The notes below the pieces were generated by a model that was not told the DNA's origin, did no database searches, and worked only from the letters and a program-made list of their open reading frames with translations. A program made the translations under genes and the position numbers. A stretch of 60,263 bases of DNA from Rhodospirillaceae bacterium (GTDB lineage Bacteria > Pseudomonadota > Alphaproteobacteria > Rhodospirillales > Rhodospirillaceae). Where the stretch lies: positions 1 through 60,263 of the forward strand of contig SHWP01000015.1 in assembly GCA_009693785.1 (NCBI GenBank), given 5' to 3'. This document shows positions 32,541 to 41,814 of this stretch, in pieces (the stretch's first letter is position 1; each line of letters opens with the position of its first letter).

Positions 32541-33944
32541 TTGCCCACATCCACTGGAATTCTTTCCCCTCAAGCCGCCAACTATACCGAACGTACCGCC
32601 ATGGCCGTCGTGGGGGGCGGGGCCTGCGGGATGTGCGCGGCACTGGCAGCAGGCGAACAGGGCGTAGCAGTTACAGTTCTCGAACGCGAAGATGCACCCA
32701 TGGGCACCACAGCCATGTCCGTCGGGTTCATCCCGGCGTCGGGTACGCGCTGGCAGAAACAAGAAGGTGTTGCCGACACGGCCGAACTGTTGGCCGCCGA
32801 TATTTTGGCCAAGAACAAGGGCGAAACCGACCCAGAGATGGTGCGCCACTTAGCCCATCACAGCGCGCCCACATTGGAGTGGCTGGTCGATAAGCACGCC
32901 ATTCCGCTGTCGTTCATGATCCGCGATCACTACCCCGGCCATGCTGTGCCGCGCATGCATGGAACGCCAAATCGCTCGGGCGCGGAACTGATGCGCGCCT
33001 TGGCCGCGGCTGCGGTTCGTGTGGGTGTAAGGCTCGTAACCCGCGCTAAAGTCACCCACTTGTTCGCCGACGCCACGGGACGCATTCTAGGCGTGCGTTA
33101 TACTGGGACAAACGGCGCGGCTACCGATCTCGCCTGCGATGCACTCATATTGGCGTGCAGCGGCTTCGCGGCCAATCGCACCTTGGTTGCAGAACAAATC
33201 CCCGAAATTCTACCCGCCTCGGTGTTCGCCCACGCGGGCAGTCAGGGCGATGCGATGACGTGGGGCAGGCAACTCCACGCTCAGCTTGCCGATTTGCAAG
33301 CCTATCAAAGTCATGGCGGTTTCTCGCCCGAGGGCCTTTCGCCGGTGCCCTGGGCGCATATTCTGCGCGGCGGGATTCAAGTGAATACCACCGGAAAACG
33401 CTTTTCCGACGAAAGCCGCAATTACGCCGAACGCGCGCTCGATGTGTTGGCCCAGCCCGATCATTTTGTGTGGAGCATTTTCGACGAGCGTATCCATGTC
33501 TCGATGCTCGAGTTCGAACCCTACCGCGCGCTGCTCGACAAGGGCTGCATTTTGGCCGCCCGCGATGTTTCCGAACTGCGGGCGGTGACAGGTCTGCCCG
33601 CGGCTATCGAAGACACGTTAAAAGAGGTGGCGCAGTACGCATCGGGTCAGCGCGCAGATCCGCTCAAGCGCGATTTCACCAAGACGCCGTCTTTACAGGC
33701 CCCCTATCGGGCCGTGAAAGTCACCGGCGCGCTGTACCACACCCAAGGCGGCTTGCTCGTCGACGGCCAGGCCCGCGTCATGAAGACCAATGGGCAGGTT
33801 TTCCCCAACCTTTTCGCCGGTGGCGGGGCCGCCAGGGGCATTTCTGGGCCCGGATGCTCAGGATACTTAGCTGGCAATGGTCTTTTGACGGCCACAGTCC
33901 TGGGCCGTTTGGCCGGTCAGGCGGCGGCCAAACTCGTCAAATAG
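32541..33944 (+). CDS. FAD-dependent oxidoreductase, fumarate-reductase/ketosteroid-dehydrogenase type
   Basis: A 467-residue flavoprotein. The FAD motif AVVGGGACGMCAAL lies near the N-terminus, and the C-terminal FAD segment VFPNLFAGGGAARGISGPGCSGY plus GNGLLTATVLGRLAGQAA is typical of FrdA/KstD/tricarballylate-dehydrogenase relatives. These enzymes desaturate or reduce a C-C bond next to a carbonyl or carboxylate. TTG 32541 has GGATAG upstream and keeps residues before the Rossmann strand; ATG 32601 would start right at it. The gene begins 7 bases after the ferredoxin gene, so the flavoprotein is either a fourth subunit or a partner enzyme. Confidence 0.87.
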   Translation: MPTSTGILSPQAANYTERTAMAVVGGGACGMCAALAAGEQGVAVTVLEREDAPMGTTAMSVGFIPASGTRWQKQEGVADTAELLAADILAKNKGETDPEMVRHLAHHSAPTLEWLVDKHAIPLSFMIRDHYPGHAVPRMHGTPNRSGAELMRALAAAAVRVGVRLVTRAKVTHLFADATGRILGVRYTGTNGAATDLACDALILACSGFAANRTLVAEQIPEILPASVFAHAGSQGDAMTWGRQLHAQLADLQAYQSHGGFSPEGLSPVPWAHILRGGIQVNTTGKRFSDESRNYAERALDVLAQPDHFVWSIFDERIHVSMLEFEPYRALLDKGCILAARDVSELRAVTGLPAAIEDTLKEVAQYASGQRADPLKRDFTKTPSLQAPYRAVKVTGALYHTQGGLLVDGQARVMKTNGQVFPNLFAGGGAARGISGPGCSGYLAGNGLLTATVLGRLAGQAAAKLVK

Positions 33945-34115
33945 GCATGTCCGCTCCGTGAGATGCGACTCAGAAAGACCTGATTTCCTAGGCTTTTAGC
34001 GGGCTTTGCCCACCAAGCGCGTTGTCCTGGGGCACCGGGAGAGTTAAGATTTACTGCTGAACGCTTTGGCTGCCGGGCCACGACCTATACCCGGGGTAAG
34101 GCTTTGGAGCACCAT

Positions 34116-35291
34116 ATGTATTCAAGTGTCGCACCAAACTTGTTGATCAAGCGCCTAAACAAACGCACGTGGGCCGCCATCGCGGCAACAGCCGCTATGC
34201 AACTTTGGTCCACCACGGCCATCACTGCCGATACCGGCGCGGTTCACGACCGCCGAATGGCCTTCGTGGTCAAGGATTGGTACAACGCGATTTACGAAAC
34301 CAAATTCATCGATGAGTGCCCGGAAGGGATGACCATCGCCAACGACGAAATTTGGTGGCGCGGATTGCCGGTCAAAGACCGCCCGGCAGCGACGGGCGAG
34401 GGCATGATCCAAGCCTTGAACCGCGCCGGCCAAGCAATGGCGCGCGGTCCCAAAGGCGAAAACGTCTGCCTGGAACCGTGGGTGGTTCAAGACCCGCCTA
34501 ATCACAATGTCGAAGGCAAATATTCGTTTGGTGTGAATATCGACGGCACCACCGACGGCAAGGCCACGGCCAAGACCTGCGCACATGAAAACTTCACGCA
34601 TCCCGATGGCACATCGGGCATCGACAACCAAATGTACCGGCTGGTGGGCTGCACATTTGGCTGGCGCAAGAATTTCGGCACCATCGACATGAACGCCAAT
34701 GAGATGCGCAATACCAGCGGCCTTGGCATGATCTTGATCGACGTTTCCGAGATCGATGATCCGCGCAATGACGATGACGTGACCGTGACGTTCTACCGTG
34801 GCGTCGATCAATGGGTGCAAGATAGCGGCGGCGCACCGCTGCCGTTTCAGACCTACAACATCGACATGGTCGATGGCAAACCGCGCTATGGTGATTCCGT
34901 CAAGGGCAAGATCAAAGACGGCGTGCTTCAGACCGGCACAGGCGATGTGCGCGTGCCGTTTTACGGCAACTACAATTTCCTGCATCCGTTGATCAAGGAT
35001 TTGTCGCTGCGTCTTGAAATCAGCGAGAACGGCGAGAAGGCCACGGGCTTGGTGGCGGGCTATTACGATCTGGAAGAATTCACTTACTATGTCGGCGGCT
35101 TGGGTGCGGCCGCGCCTGTGAATGGCGTAAATTGCCCAACCTTGGTGAAGGCCGCTCACGAGTTAGCCGATGGCTACCCCGACCCCAAGACCGGCAAATG
35201 CACCGCTCTGTCCTCCGCGTTTGAAATCCTGGCCTACGCGGCTTACGTGCGGTTGCCCGAGCCCAAGACGCAAAAAACGGCACAGAATTAG
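34116..35291 (+). CDS. Secreted protein of unknown family beside DUF1592/DUF1552 genes
   Basis: A 391-residue protein I cannot assign. ATG 34116 has GGAG six bases upstream, and a hydrophobic leader ends near WSTTAITADTG. The mature part is hydrophilic and aromatic-rich, with several cysteines (DECPEGM, ENVCLEPW, AKTCAHENF, LVGCTFGW, GVNCPTL, GKCTALS) likely to form disulfides. Repeated Asp/Asn-Gly turns suggest a beta-rich fold. It precedes the DUF1592 and DUF1552 genes by short gaps and probably works with them. It is plausibly an extracytoplasmic substrate-binding or structural partner. Confidence 0.8.
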   Translation: MYSSVAPNLLIKRLNKRTWAAIAATAAMQLWSTTAITADTGAVHDRRMAFVVKDWYNAIYETKFIDECPEGMTIANDEIWWRGLPVKDRPAATGEGMIQALNRAGQAMARGPKGENVCLEPWVVQDPPNHNVEGKYSFGVNIDGTTDGKATAKTCAHENFTHPDGTSGIDNQMYRLVGCTFGWRKNFGTIDMNANEMRNTSGLGMILIDVSEIDDPRNDDDVTVTFYRGVDQWVQDSGGAPLPFQTYNIDMVDGKPRYGDSVKGKIKDGVLQTGTGDVRVPFYGNYNFLHPLIKDLSLRLEISENGEKATGLVAGYYDLEEFTYYVGGLGAAAPVNGVNCPTLVKAAHELADGYPDPKTGKCTALSSAFEILAYAAYVRLPEPKTQKTAQN

Positions 35292-35306
35292 GGACGAGCC
35301 GCGAAT

Positions 35307-36974
35307 ATGGTTCTAGGTCGGCCAATGCAAAAACTCTTCATCGGTGCGCTTGCGGCGATTGCGCTGGCGGGCTGCGGCCCATCGGAGCCGCAAACCAAGG
35401 GCGCGCCGCCCGATATGCGCCGCCTGACCGAAGAGCAGTATCAGAACATCATCGCTGACGTGTTTGGCTTGCCCTTGGAAGTGAGGGGCCGGTTCGATCC
35501 GATGCAGCGTACCGATGGCCTGGAGATTGTCGGCGCACGCAACGCCCGCATTACGCCATCGGGGTTTGAGCGTTTTTACAACGTCGCGCGCAATATCGCC
35601 GAGCGGGTGGTCGACGCCGAACACCGCGATGTGCTGGTGCCGTGTGCGCCAGTCAACGTGGCGGCTGCCGATGATGAGTGCGCACGCAAATTCTTCAGCC
35701 AAACTGGGCGCTTGTTGTACCGGCGCCCCCTGACCGCGCCGGAAAGCGATTTTTTCGTCAAGGCGGCGCATGATGGCGCAACCACGCGCAAAGATTTTTA
35801 CCGCGGTCTTGGCATGAGCCTGGCCAGCCTGCTGGTCACGCCGCAGTTTTTGTTTGTTTCCGACACCACCGAACGCGACCCCAAGAACGTCAACGCCGAA
35901 CGCCTAACCGCACACGCCAAGGCCAGCCGCTTAAGCTTCTTCATGTGGAACACCACACCCGATGAGGCGTTGCTGACGGCGGCCGATAGCGGTGAGTTGA
36001 ATTCCAATGACGGCTTGAAGCGCCAAGTCGAACGCATGGCGAGTTCGCCTCATATGGAGGGCGGGGTTCGCGCGTTTTTCTCGGACTTCCTGAGCCTGGC
36101 CGATTTCGACACGGTGGAAAAAGATCCAATCATTTATCCCAGCTTCACGGTTGATTTGGCCGATGACGCCAAGGAACAAATGCTGCGCACCATCACCGAC
36201 CATTTGCTGGTGCGCAATCAAGACTACCGCGAACTTTTTACCACGCGCCAAACCTTCATGACCCGCAATCTCGCGCGGGTGTACCGTGTGCCCACCGAGC
36301 GCACCGACAATGCCTGGACTCCCTATGAATTTCCGGCCGAACAGGGTCGTGCGGGCATTCAATCGCAAATCGCGCTGATGGCGTTGTACGCCTATCCGGG
36401 GCGCAGTTCGGCTGTGCGCCGGGGCCGCGCGGTTCGCGAACTGTTGTTGTGTCAACGCGTGCCCGACCCGCCGGGCGATGTGGACTTTTCGGTCTTTACC
36501 GACCCGAACTCGCCTAACAAAACCGCGCGCGAGCGCCTCACGGCGCATCGCACCGCGCCCGCTTGCGCGGGATGCCACAAGATCACCGACCCGATTGGCC
36601 TGACCTTCGAGAATTTCGATGGCGCGGGGCAATACCGTACCACCGAGAATGGTGCTGCCATCGATGCCAGCGGCGACTTAGATGGCGTGAAGTATGACGG
36701 CGCCGTAGGGCTGGCCAAGGCCCTGCACGACGACCCGGCCACCGCGTCTTGCGCGGTCAACCGGATGTATAGCTACGCCCTGGGCCGCGCCGCTTCGAAC
36801 GACGACAAAGCTTTTGTCGCGTATCTCGAAGAAAGTTTTGCGTCTGACCGCTACCGGATTACCAGCCTCATTCAACGCATCGCGCTCAGCGATGCAATGT
36901 TCGCGATTGCTAAACCCGATGGCTCCCAATCGGCCATGAACGGCGGCGCCGCCGTCGCCTCGGCCGCACCATAA
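35307..36974 (+). CDS. DUF1592-type lipoprotein with one CxxCH motif
   Basis: A 555-residue member of the DUF1592/1588/1585 'planctomycete cytochrome-like' families. The lipobox IALAGC marks a lipoprotein, probably anchored on the periplasmic face of a membrane. RRLTEEQYQNIIADVFG is the DUF1587-like start. YRRPLTAPE and SRLSFFMWNTTPDEALL are DUF1595/1592 motifs. C420-AG-C423-H424 is a haem c-like motif in the DUF1588 segment, followed by DPIGLTFENFDGAGQYR. ATG 35307 has GGGACGAG upstream, while ATG 35325 is also possible. Pairs with DUF1552 proteins are common; their reaction is unknown. Confidence 0.88.
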   Translation: MVLGRPMQKLFIGALAAIALAGCGPSEPQTKGAPPDMRRLTEEQYQNIIADVFGLPLEVRGRFDPMQRTDGLEIVGARNARITPSGFERFYNVARNIAERVVDAEHRDVLVPCAPVNVAAADDECARKFFSQTGRLLYRRPLTAPESDFFVKAAHDGATTRKDFYRGLGMSLASLLVTPQFLFVSDTTERDPKNVNAERLTAHAKASRLSFFMWNTTPDEALLTAADSGELNSNDGLKRQVERMASSPHMEGGVRAFFSDFLSLADFDTVEKDPIIYPSFTVDLADDAKEQMLRTITDHLLVRNQDYRELFTTRQTFMTRNLARVYRVPTERTDNAWTPYEFPAEQGRAGIQSQIALMALYAYPGRSSAVRRGRAVRELLLCQRVPDPPGDVDFSVFTDPNSPNKTARERLTAHRTAPACAGCHKITDPIGLTFENFDGAGQYRTTENGAAIDASGDLDGVKYDGAVGLAKALHDDPATASCAVNRMYSYALGRAASNDDKAFVAYLEESFASDRYRITSLIQRIALSDAMFAIAKPDGSQSAMNGGAAVASAAP

Positions 36975-36987
36975 AGGAGAACGAACC

Positions 36988-38406
36988 ATGAGCGTTTTAT
37001 TGCCCCGGACGATTGAGCGCAGAAGCCTGTTGCGCGGCATGATGGGCACCACGGCGGTGGGCGTGGCCCTTCCGTTTCTCGACTGTGTGCTCAACAACAG
37101 CGGCACGGCTTTGGCCGCTACGGGTGGGCGCCTGCCGGTGCGGTTTGGCACCTGGTACTGGGGCATGGGTCATACACCCAAGCACGCTATCGCCGAGAAA
37201 AGTGAAACCAGCCAGGGCATCGGCTTCTTGCAAGAAACCGAGGCCTTGAAGCCCTACGAAAAAGACCTCAATTTTTTCGCCAATTTCACGATGCCGCTTG
37301 ATGGCCGCTCGAACTACACGCACTTCACCGGCTGGGTGGCGAGCCGCACCGGCACCGCGCCCGCGCGCACCGGCGATATTCCTGCCCCCACGCTTGACCT
37401 ATTGATTGCCGATACCATTGCTGGGGGCTCGCGCTTTCAAACGCTCAATGCCAACGCGGTTGGCATGCCGCGTGCGAACTACAGCGCGCGCAGCACGGCG
37501 AGCCGGGGCATGTCGGAATCATCGCCCACGGCCTTGTACGTGCGTTTGTTTGGCCCCGAATTCGTCGACCCCAATTCGCAGGGCTTTAAACCCGATCCGA
37601 CAGTCATGCTGGAAAAGAGCGTGCTCTCGGGTGTGATGGAGCAAAGCCGCGATTATTTGAAAACGCTGGGTGCGGCCGACAAATCGCGCATGGACGAGTA
37701 CTTCACCTCGGTGCGCCAGGTCGAGAATCAATTGGCGTTGCAGCTTGAAGCGCCGCAACCTAACGATGCCTGCCTGCTGCCGACCGATCCGCGCGCCAAG
37801 GAAGAAGCTAACGCCACGCGCATCGCGCGTGACATGGCCCAGGTGATCGAAACCCATGGCGTCATGGCCAAGCTGATGGCCATGGCGGTTGCTTGCAATC
37901 AAACCAAAGTCTTTAACATGGTGTTCACCGACGACTTCGCCAACGTGCGCCGGGTCGGCGAAACCTATACCCACCACCTGGTGACCCACGAGGAGCCAAT
38001 TGACTTGAAGTTGGGCTATCAGCCACTGGCGTTCTGGTTCAACAAGAATTGCAGCGATGGCTTTGCCACTTACCTCAAGGAATTCTCGGCCATCCGCGAG
38101 GGCGACGGCAAATTGCTCGACAATTGCTTGATCTTCGCCGGAACTGAGACCAACTACGCGCGCGTCCACACCATCGATGGCGTGCCGATTTGGCTGGCGG
38201 GCAAGGCGGGCGGGCGCATGAAGACGGGCTACTACGTCAACGGCGGCGCCGACCCCGTAACCCGCGTCGGCCTCACGGCCATGGCTGCCATGGGCGTGCC
38301 GATCGAAAGTTGGGGCACCAAGTCGCTCAAGACGTCCAAGCCCTTGACCGAAGTCTTGCAAGCCAGGCCTGAAGCAGTGCCGGGCAAGTCGGCCGCGACG
38401 TTATAA
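36988..38406 (+). CDS. DUF1552 family protein
   Basis: A 472-residue protein of DUF1552, a family related in layout to the alkaline-phosphatase-like DUF1501 proteins but of unknown function. AGGAG precedes ATG 36988. The N-terminus (IERRSLLRGMMGTTAVGVALP) is a Tat-type leader. Recognisable segments are VRFGTWYWGMGHTPKH, LNFFANFTMPLDGRSNYTHFTGW and, near the end, YYVNGGADPVTRVGLTAMAAMG. It begins 13 bases after the DUF1592 gene. The constant pairing of these two families suggests one exported enzyme system. Confidence 0.9.
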   Translation: MSVLLPRTIERRSLLRGMMGTTAVGVALPFLDCVLNNSGTALAATGGRLPVRFGTWYWGMGHTPKHAIAEKSETSQGIGFLQETEALKPYEKDLNFFANFTMPLDGRSNYTHFTGWVASRTGTAPARTGDIPAPTLDLLIADTIAGGSRFQTLNANAVGMPRANYSARSTASRGMSESSPTALYVRLFGPEFVDPNSQGFKPDPTVMLEKSVLSGVMEQSRDYLKTLGAADKSRMDEYFTSVRQVENQLALQLEAPQPNDACLLPTDPRAKEEANATRIARDMAQVIETHGVMAKLMAMAVACNQTKVFNMVFTDDFANVRRVGETYTHHLVTHEEPIDLKLGYQPLAFWFNKNCSDGFATYLKEFSAIREGDGKLLDNCLIFAGTETNYARVHTIDGVPIWLAGKAGGRMKTGYYVNGGADPVTRVGLTAMAAMGVPIESWGTKSLKTSKPLTEVLQARPEAVPGKSAATL

Positions 38407-38467
38407 CGCTCCCGTCCCGCATGCTCGCGGGACGCCTGGAATATGATAGACGCTCATTGGAGGGGCC

Positions 38468-39613
38468 ATGCCCGCACGTGATCGCAGCCGCTTCGACATC
38501 ATTCTGGGTGTGGCCCTGCTCGCCGCCACGATGGCTGGGTCAGCCGCTGCGCAGACCGGCGAGAGCGCGCCAGCCGGGATCGCGTTCCAGCAACGTGGCG
38601 ACGGTTGGGTGTTGACCAACGCGCAGGGCATGACGCTGTACACCACCCTGCGCGATGTGGAACCCGACAAGTCCAGCTGTAACGTCGGCTGCGTTCAATT
38701 ATGGCCGCCATTGGCCGCCGCCGATGCGCAAGGTGTGGGCGACTGGAGCGTGTTCACCCGCGCTGATGGCACACGCCAATGGGCGTTCCGCGGCAAGCCG
38801 CTCTACACCTACCAGCGCGATCAGGCGACCGGCGATGGCTTTGGCGAAGACGTGGGCCGGGTGTGGCGCGTGGCCTTCAAGCCCATCGCGACACCGCCTG
38901 AAGTTCAAATTTTCAAGACATCGTTGGGCCAGGTGCTGACCGATGCCAAGGGCCTGACGCTCTATACGTCCGATAAAGACAGCGCTGGAAAACCCGTGTG
39001 CAACGATCAATGCGCGCGCGAATGGAAGCCGGTGATGGCGCCGTGGTCGGCGGCCTCGAAGGGCGATTGGAGCGTAGTCACGCGCATCGATGGCTCGAAG
39101 CAATGGGCCTTCAAGGGCAAACCCCTGTACCGCTATTCCGATGATGCCCGGGCCGGGTCGGTGCTGGGCCATGACAAAGCGGGTACCTGGCATGCCGCCG
39201 TGCTGCAACCGCCGCCGCCAAACCCCTCGTGGGTGAAGATTGCGCAGTCCGATGCGGGCGAATTGTATGTCGATGCGCGCGGCCGCACGCTCTATCAGCG
39301 CGAGCCGCCGCGTCAGCGCCGCATTCCGCCGCCGGCAGCGGGTACCGATGACGACGATCCCTTTGCGGGCGGCCTGAGATTGCTGCCAGACTTTGAGCCA
39401 TTGACTGTAGCTATCACCGGCGACAGCAAGCCCGTTGGCAATTGGTCCATGGTTGAGCATGAAGGCATGAAGCAATGGGCCTACAAGGGCCTCATGCTCT
39501 ACACCAACGCGCGCGACGTGAAGCCGGGCGACCTCTATGGTTTTCGCGGCGGTGATCGAACTTTCCACACCATCATGGCCTCGGGCGAGCCGATGCAAGG
39601 CACGGGGCAGTAG
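38468..39613 (+). CDS. Secreted COG4315-type repeat protein
   Basis: A 381-residue protein with a Sec leader ending AGSAAAQ, preceded by GGAGGGG before ATG 38468. It contains about three copies of the Lipoprotein_15/COG4315 repeat. The copies share TLYT-x-RD or -KD, a C-xxx-C-xxx-W-P element (SSCNVGCVQLWPPL; VCNDQCAREWKPV), DWSV-TR-DG-xQWAFxGKPLY and a final WH/WR segment. In the third copy the CxxxC pair is absent. Such proteins occur in redox and metal-rich operons, but the ligand is not known. Placement after DUF1592/DUF1552 suggests an electron-accepting or binding role. Confidence 0.85.
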   Translation: MPARDRSRFDIILGVALLAATMAGSAAAQTGESAPAGIAFQQRGDGWVLTNAQGMTLYTTLRDVEPDKSSCNVGCVQLWPPLAAADAQGVGDWSVFTRADGTRQWAFRGKPLYTYQRDQATGDGFGEDVGRVWRVAFKPIATPPEVQIFKTSLGQVLTDAKGLTLYTSDKDSAGKPVCNDQCAREWKPVMAPWSAASKGDWSVVTRIDGSKQWAFKGKPLYRYSDDARAGSVLGHDKAGTWHAAVLQPPPPNPSWVKIAQSDAGELYVDARGRTLYQREPPRQRRIPPPAAGTDDDDPFAGGLRLLPDFEPLTVAITGDSKPVGNWSMVEHEGMKQWAYKGLMLYTNARDVKPGDLYGFRGGDRTFHTIMASGEPMQGTGQ

Positions 39614-40046
39614 GGACGGAGCGGTTTAGGCTACCGTTGTTTAACCCTACCTCGCTTCAGGTTGTAACAGCTTGCCGGAATCGCATCTTGTCTGTCGTCC
39701 TGGGATTTATTCCCAGGACCCAGAGTTTCAAGACGCCCTACAATGCAGCAAGCGCTGATTTCTCTGCATAAATCAAACTTTGCAATCCTGGGCCCTGGGA
39801 ACAAGTCCCAGGGCGACAATGGCGTAATTGCATTACCTGTGAACCTTAACGGGACACTCGTGGATTTAATCGGGTGATCCAGAGTTACAAAAGCTGATCG
39901 TGCAATCTGCCCTGGACCCCGGCTCAAGGTGTCCTCGGTTCGCAGTCGCGAACCTGCGGGGCCGGGGTGACAACATGTAAATATCAACTCTGTCCAAAAC
40001 CCTCGCCCGCTTGCGGAAGAGGGTAGAGTGAGGGGTTTTATCTCGC
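39614..40046. other. Intergenic region with interspersed palindromes, no gene seen
   Basis: Between two convergent genes. It contains the nested inverted repeat annotated at 39694-39817 and a further structured block at 39916-39968, where ACCCCGGC pairs with GCCGGGGT around GGTTCGC-agtc-GCGAACC. No reading frame with a plausible start or coding composition was found. Confidence 0.55.
39694..39817. repeat. Nested inverted repeat with 30-bp arms
   Basis: The arms at 39694-39723 and 39788-39817 match as reverse complements in 26 of 30 positions. Each arm is itself a palindrome: GTCCTGGGA with TCCCAGGAC in the left, and CCCTGGGA with TCCCAGGG in the right. This looks like a non-coding mobile palindromic element. 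Confidence 0.75.
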
Positions 40047-41708
40047 CTACTTCTTCGCGAGCACGATTTTGCGAATTGAATTATCGCCATCGCAGCTGAC
40101 GTAAATCGCACCAGCCCGGTCCATGGTGAGCCCCGCGGGCAGGCCCACTTTCTCGGGCACATCCAAAATCTGCGCGCCGAACGGTAAATTCTCGGCCAGC
40201 GTTTCGTGGTTTTTGCCCGCGCGGTCCATCAGCGTGACTTTGTTCGCGCCCGTCTCTGCTACCACGATGCGCCCATCGGGCAGCACCAGCACGCCCTCAG
40301 GCTGGGCGAGGCCGCGGGCCACTACGTTCTTTTTGCCCGTCGCGATGGTCACAGCGGTGATTTGTCCTTTGCCGGCCTCGCTCACCAACAATGTAGAACC
40401 GTTAGCCCAGGCTAAGCCCACGGGCCCGGCCAACCCATCGGCGATGGTGGTCAGCCCCGTTTCGGTGAGGCGCGCGATGCGCCCAACATCGTAGTCGGCC
40501 ACCAACACCGAGCCGTCACCCATCAATACCATGCCATAGGGGTGTTTAATTTCCTTGGTTTCGAACACCACCTTCTCGGTCGCACGTTCAATTTTTTGCA
40601 CCACGCCATCGCGCACGCGCGCCACCGCCACCATGGTGTTGGTGATGGCCAACGCCGAGCCGCCACCGCCCGATTGGCCCGGTTCCAAATCGTGGTAGGG
40701 CCTGCGCGTGACTTTGCCGGTTTCGGCATCCACCAGCCGCCAGCCCGAGTCATCGGCGGCGATAATCGTGTCTTTGCCGTCGACCAACCGGAAATCCAAC
40801 ATGCCGATGGCGCTGAACTGGTTGCGCACCAAATCGCGCACGGCATTGGTGTTGGGGTCGATGGCAAAAACGCTGCTGTCAGGCGGGCTCGATACATAAA
40901 TGGTGTCATCAGGCCCAATCGCCACATTGTCGACAATCGGCGGCAGGCTCACGATGCGCTCGACCTTGCCGGTTTTGGGATCGATACGGCTGATGTGCCC
41001 GAGGCGCGATTCCAAGCCGATCAATTGCCCGCGCGAATTCATTTTCACCGACGCAAACCGCCCAAAGCCTTCGGCCAGTACCTTGCGCTCGCCCGTGTCG
41101 ATATTGAGCGATATGGCTTTGCCAACCTTCATGGCCGGGGCATAGAGCAGGCCGTCGGGGCCAAAGTTAAAACTGTTGATATCGTCCTCATCAATGGAAA
41201 TTTGCCGGGGCGGGGTTTTTCCCGTGGGGTCAACCTCCAACACGCGCGGGTGCGGGATGTTGATTTGGGCCGCCACCAGCCGCCCATCGGCACGGAAGGC
41301 CACGGGGTTGATACCCGGCACGTTGGTGGCCACGGCTTCTACTTTTCCGCCCGGGCGTTTGATGCGCAGTTCGTTATCGTGATTGGCCGTCCACGACAGC
41401 GATCCATCGGGGGCTTGCGCCACATCGTCGCCACCGCCCAAGGGGTAAGGCACCTCGATGGAAACCTCGCCGGTTTTGGGGTCGATGCGGTACAGCGTGC
41501 CCGCCAAGCCGCTGGTGGCATACAACACGCCATCCTTGGTGCCCCAGCCCACGCCATTCATGCCGTGCATGGTCACGCCCTTGGCATAGCCTGGCACCAG
41601 CACCGAGACCGTGGCGGACTCGGCGGCCAGGGCAGACCAGCCCGTCAATGCCGTGGTGGCCAGTGCAGCCAGTAGAATTGAGGTTTTGAAAAGCGATGGG
41701 CGTGTCAT
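40047..41708 (-). CDS. Exported beta-propeller protein (Vgb/NHL/SMP-30-like)
   Basis: A 553-residue protein with a Sec signal (TSILLAALATTALTG, then WSALAAES) and AGGAG before ATG 41708. The body consists of about a dozen repeats of a strand pattern seen as GPDGLLYAPAMKVG, GPDDTIYVSSPPDSSVFAID, DGSVLVADYDVGRIARL and DGRIVVAETGANKVTL. These are typical of streptogramin-lyase-like, NHL or gluconolactonase propellers. No catalytic set could be identified. It is separated by 106 bases from the lipid-kinase gene upstream and may be a separate unit. Confidence 0.85.
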   Translation of the reverse strand: MTRPSLFKTSILLAALATTALTGWSALAAESATVSVLVPGYAKGVTMHGMNGVGWGTKDGVLYATSGLAGTLYRIDPKTGEVSIEVPYPLGGGDDVAQAPDGSLSWTANHDNELRIKRPGGKVEAVATNVPGINPVAFRADGRLVAAQINIPHPRVLEVDPTGKTPPRQISIDEDDINSFNFGPDGLLYAPAMKVGKAISLNIDTGERKVLAEGFGRFASVKMNSRGQLIGLESRLGHISRIDPKTGKVERIVSLPPIVDNVAIGPDDTIYVSSPPDSSVFAIDPNTNAVRDLVRNQFSAIGMLDFRLVDGKDTIIAADDSGWRLVDAETGKVTRRPYHDLEPGQSGGGGSALAITNTMVAVARVRDGVVQKIERATEKVVFETKEIKHPYGMVLMGDGSVLVADYDVGRIARLTETGLTTIADGLAGPVGLAWANGSTLLVSEAGKGQITAVTIATGKKNVVARGLAQPEGVLVLPDGRIVVAETGANKVTLMDRAGKNHETLAENLPFGAQILDVPEKVGLPAGLTMDRAGAIYVSCDGDNSIRKIVLAKK

Positions 41709-41814
41709 GGGGGCTCCTGCAATATCTCGCGAGTGATTCGGATGGCGCATATTACCATGCGCGCAAGCGTGTGGAAGGGCGGTGGCGAGAAGCAGCAATT
41801 TGCCTGACGAATTT

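Noticed and set aside
40542..41675. 377-codon plus-strand frame over the beta-propeller gene
   Set aside because: It has no recognisable domains, and the propeller repeats on the other strand explain the region.
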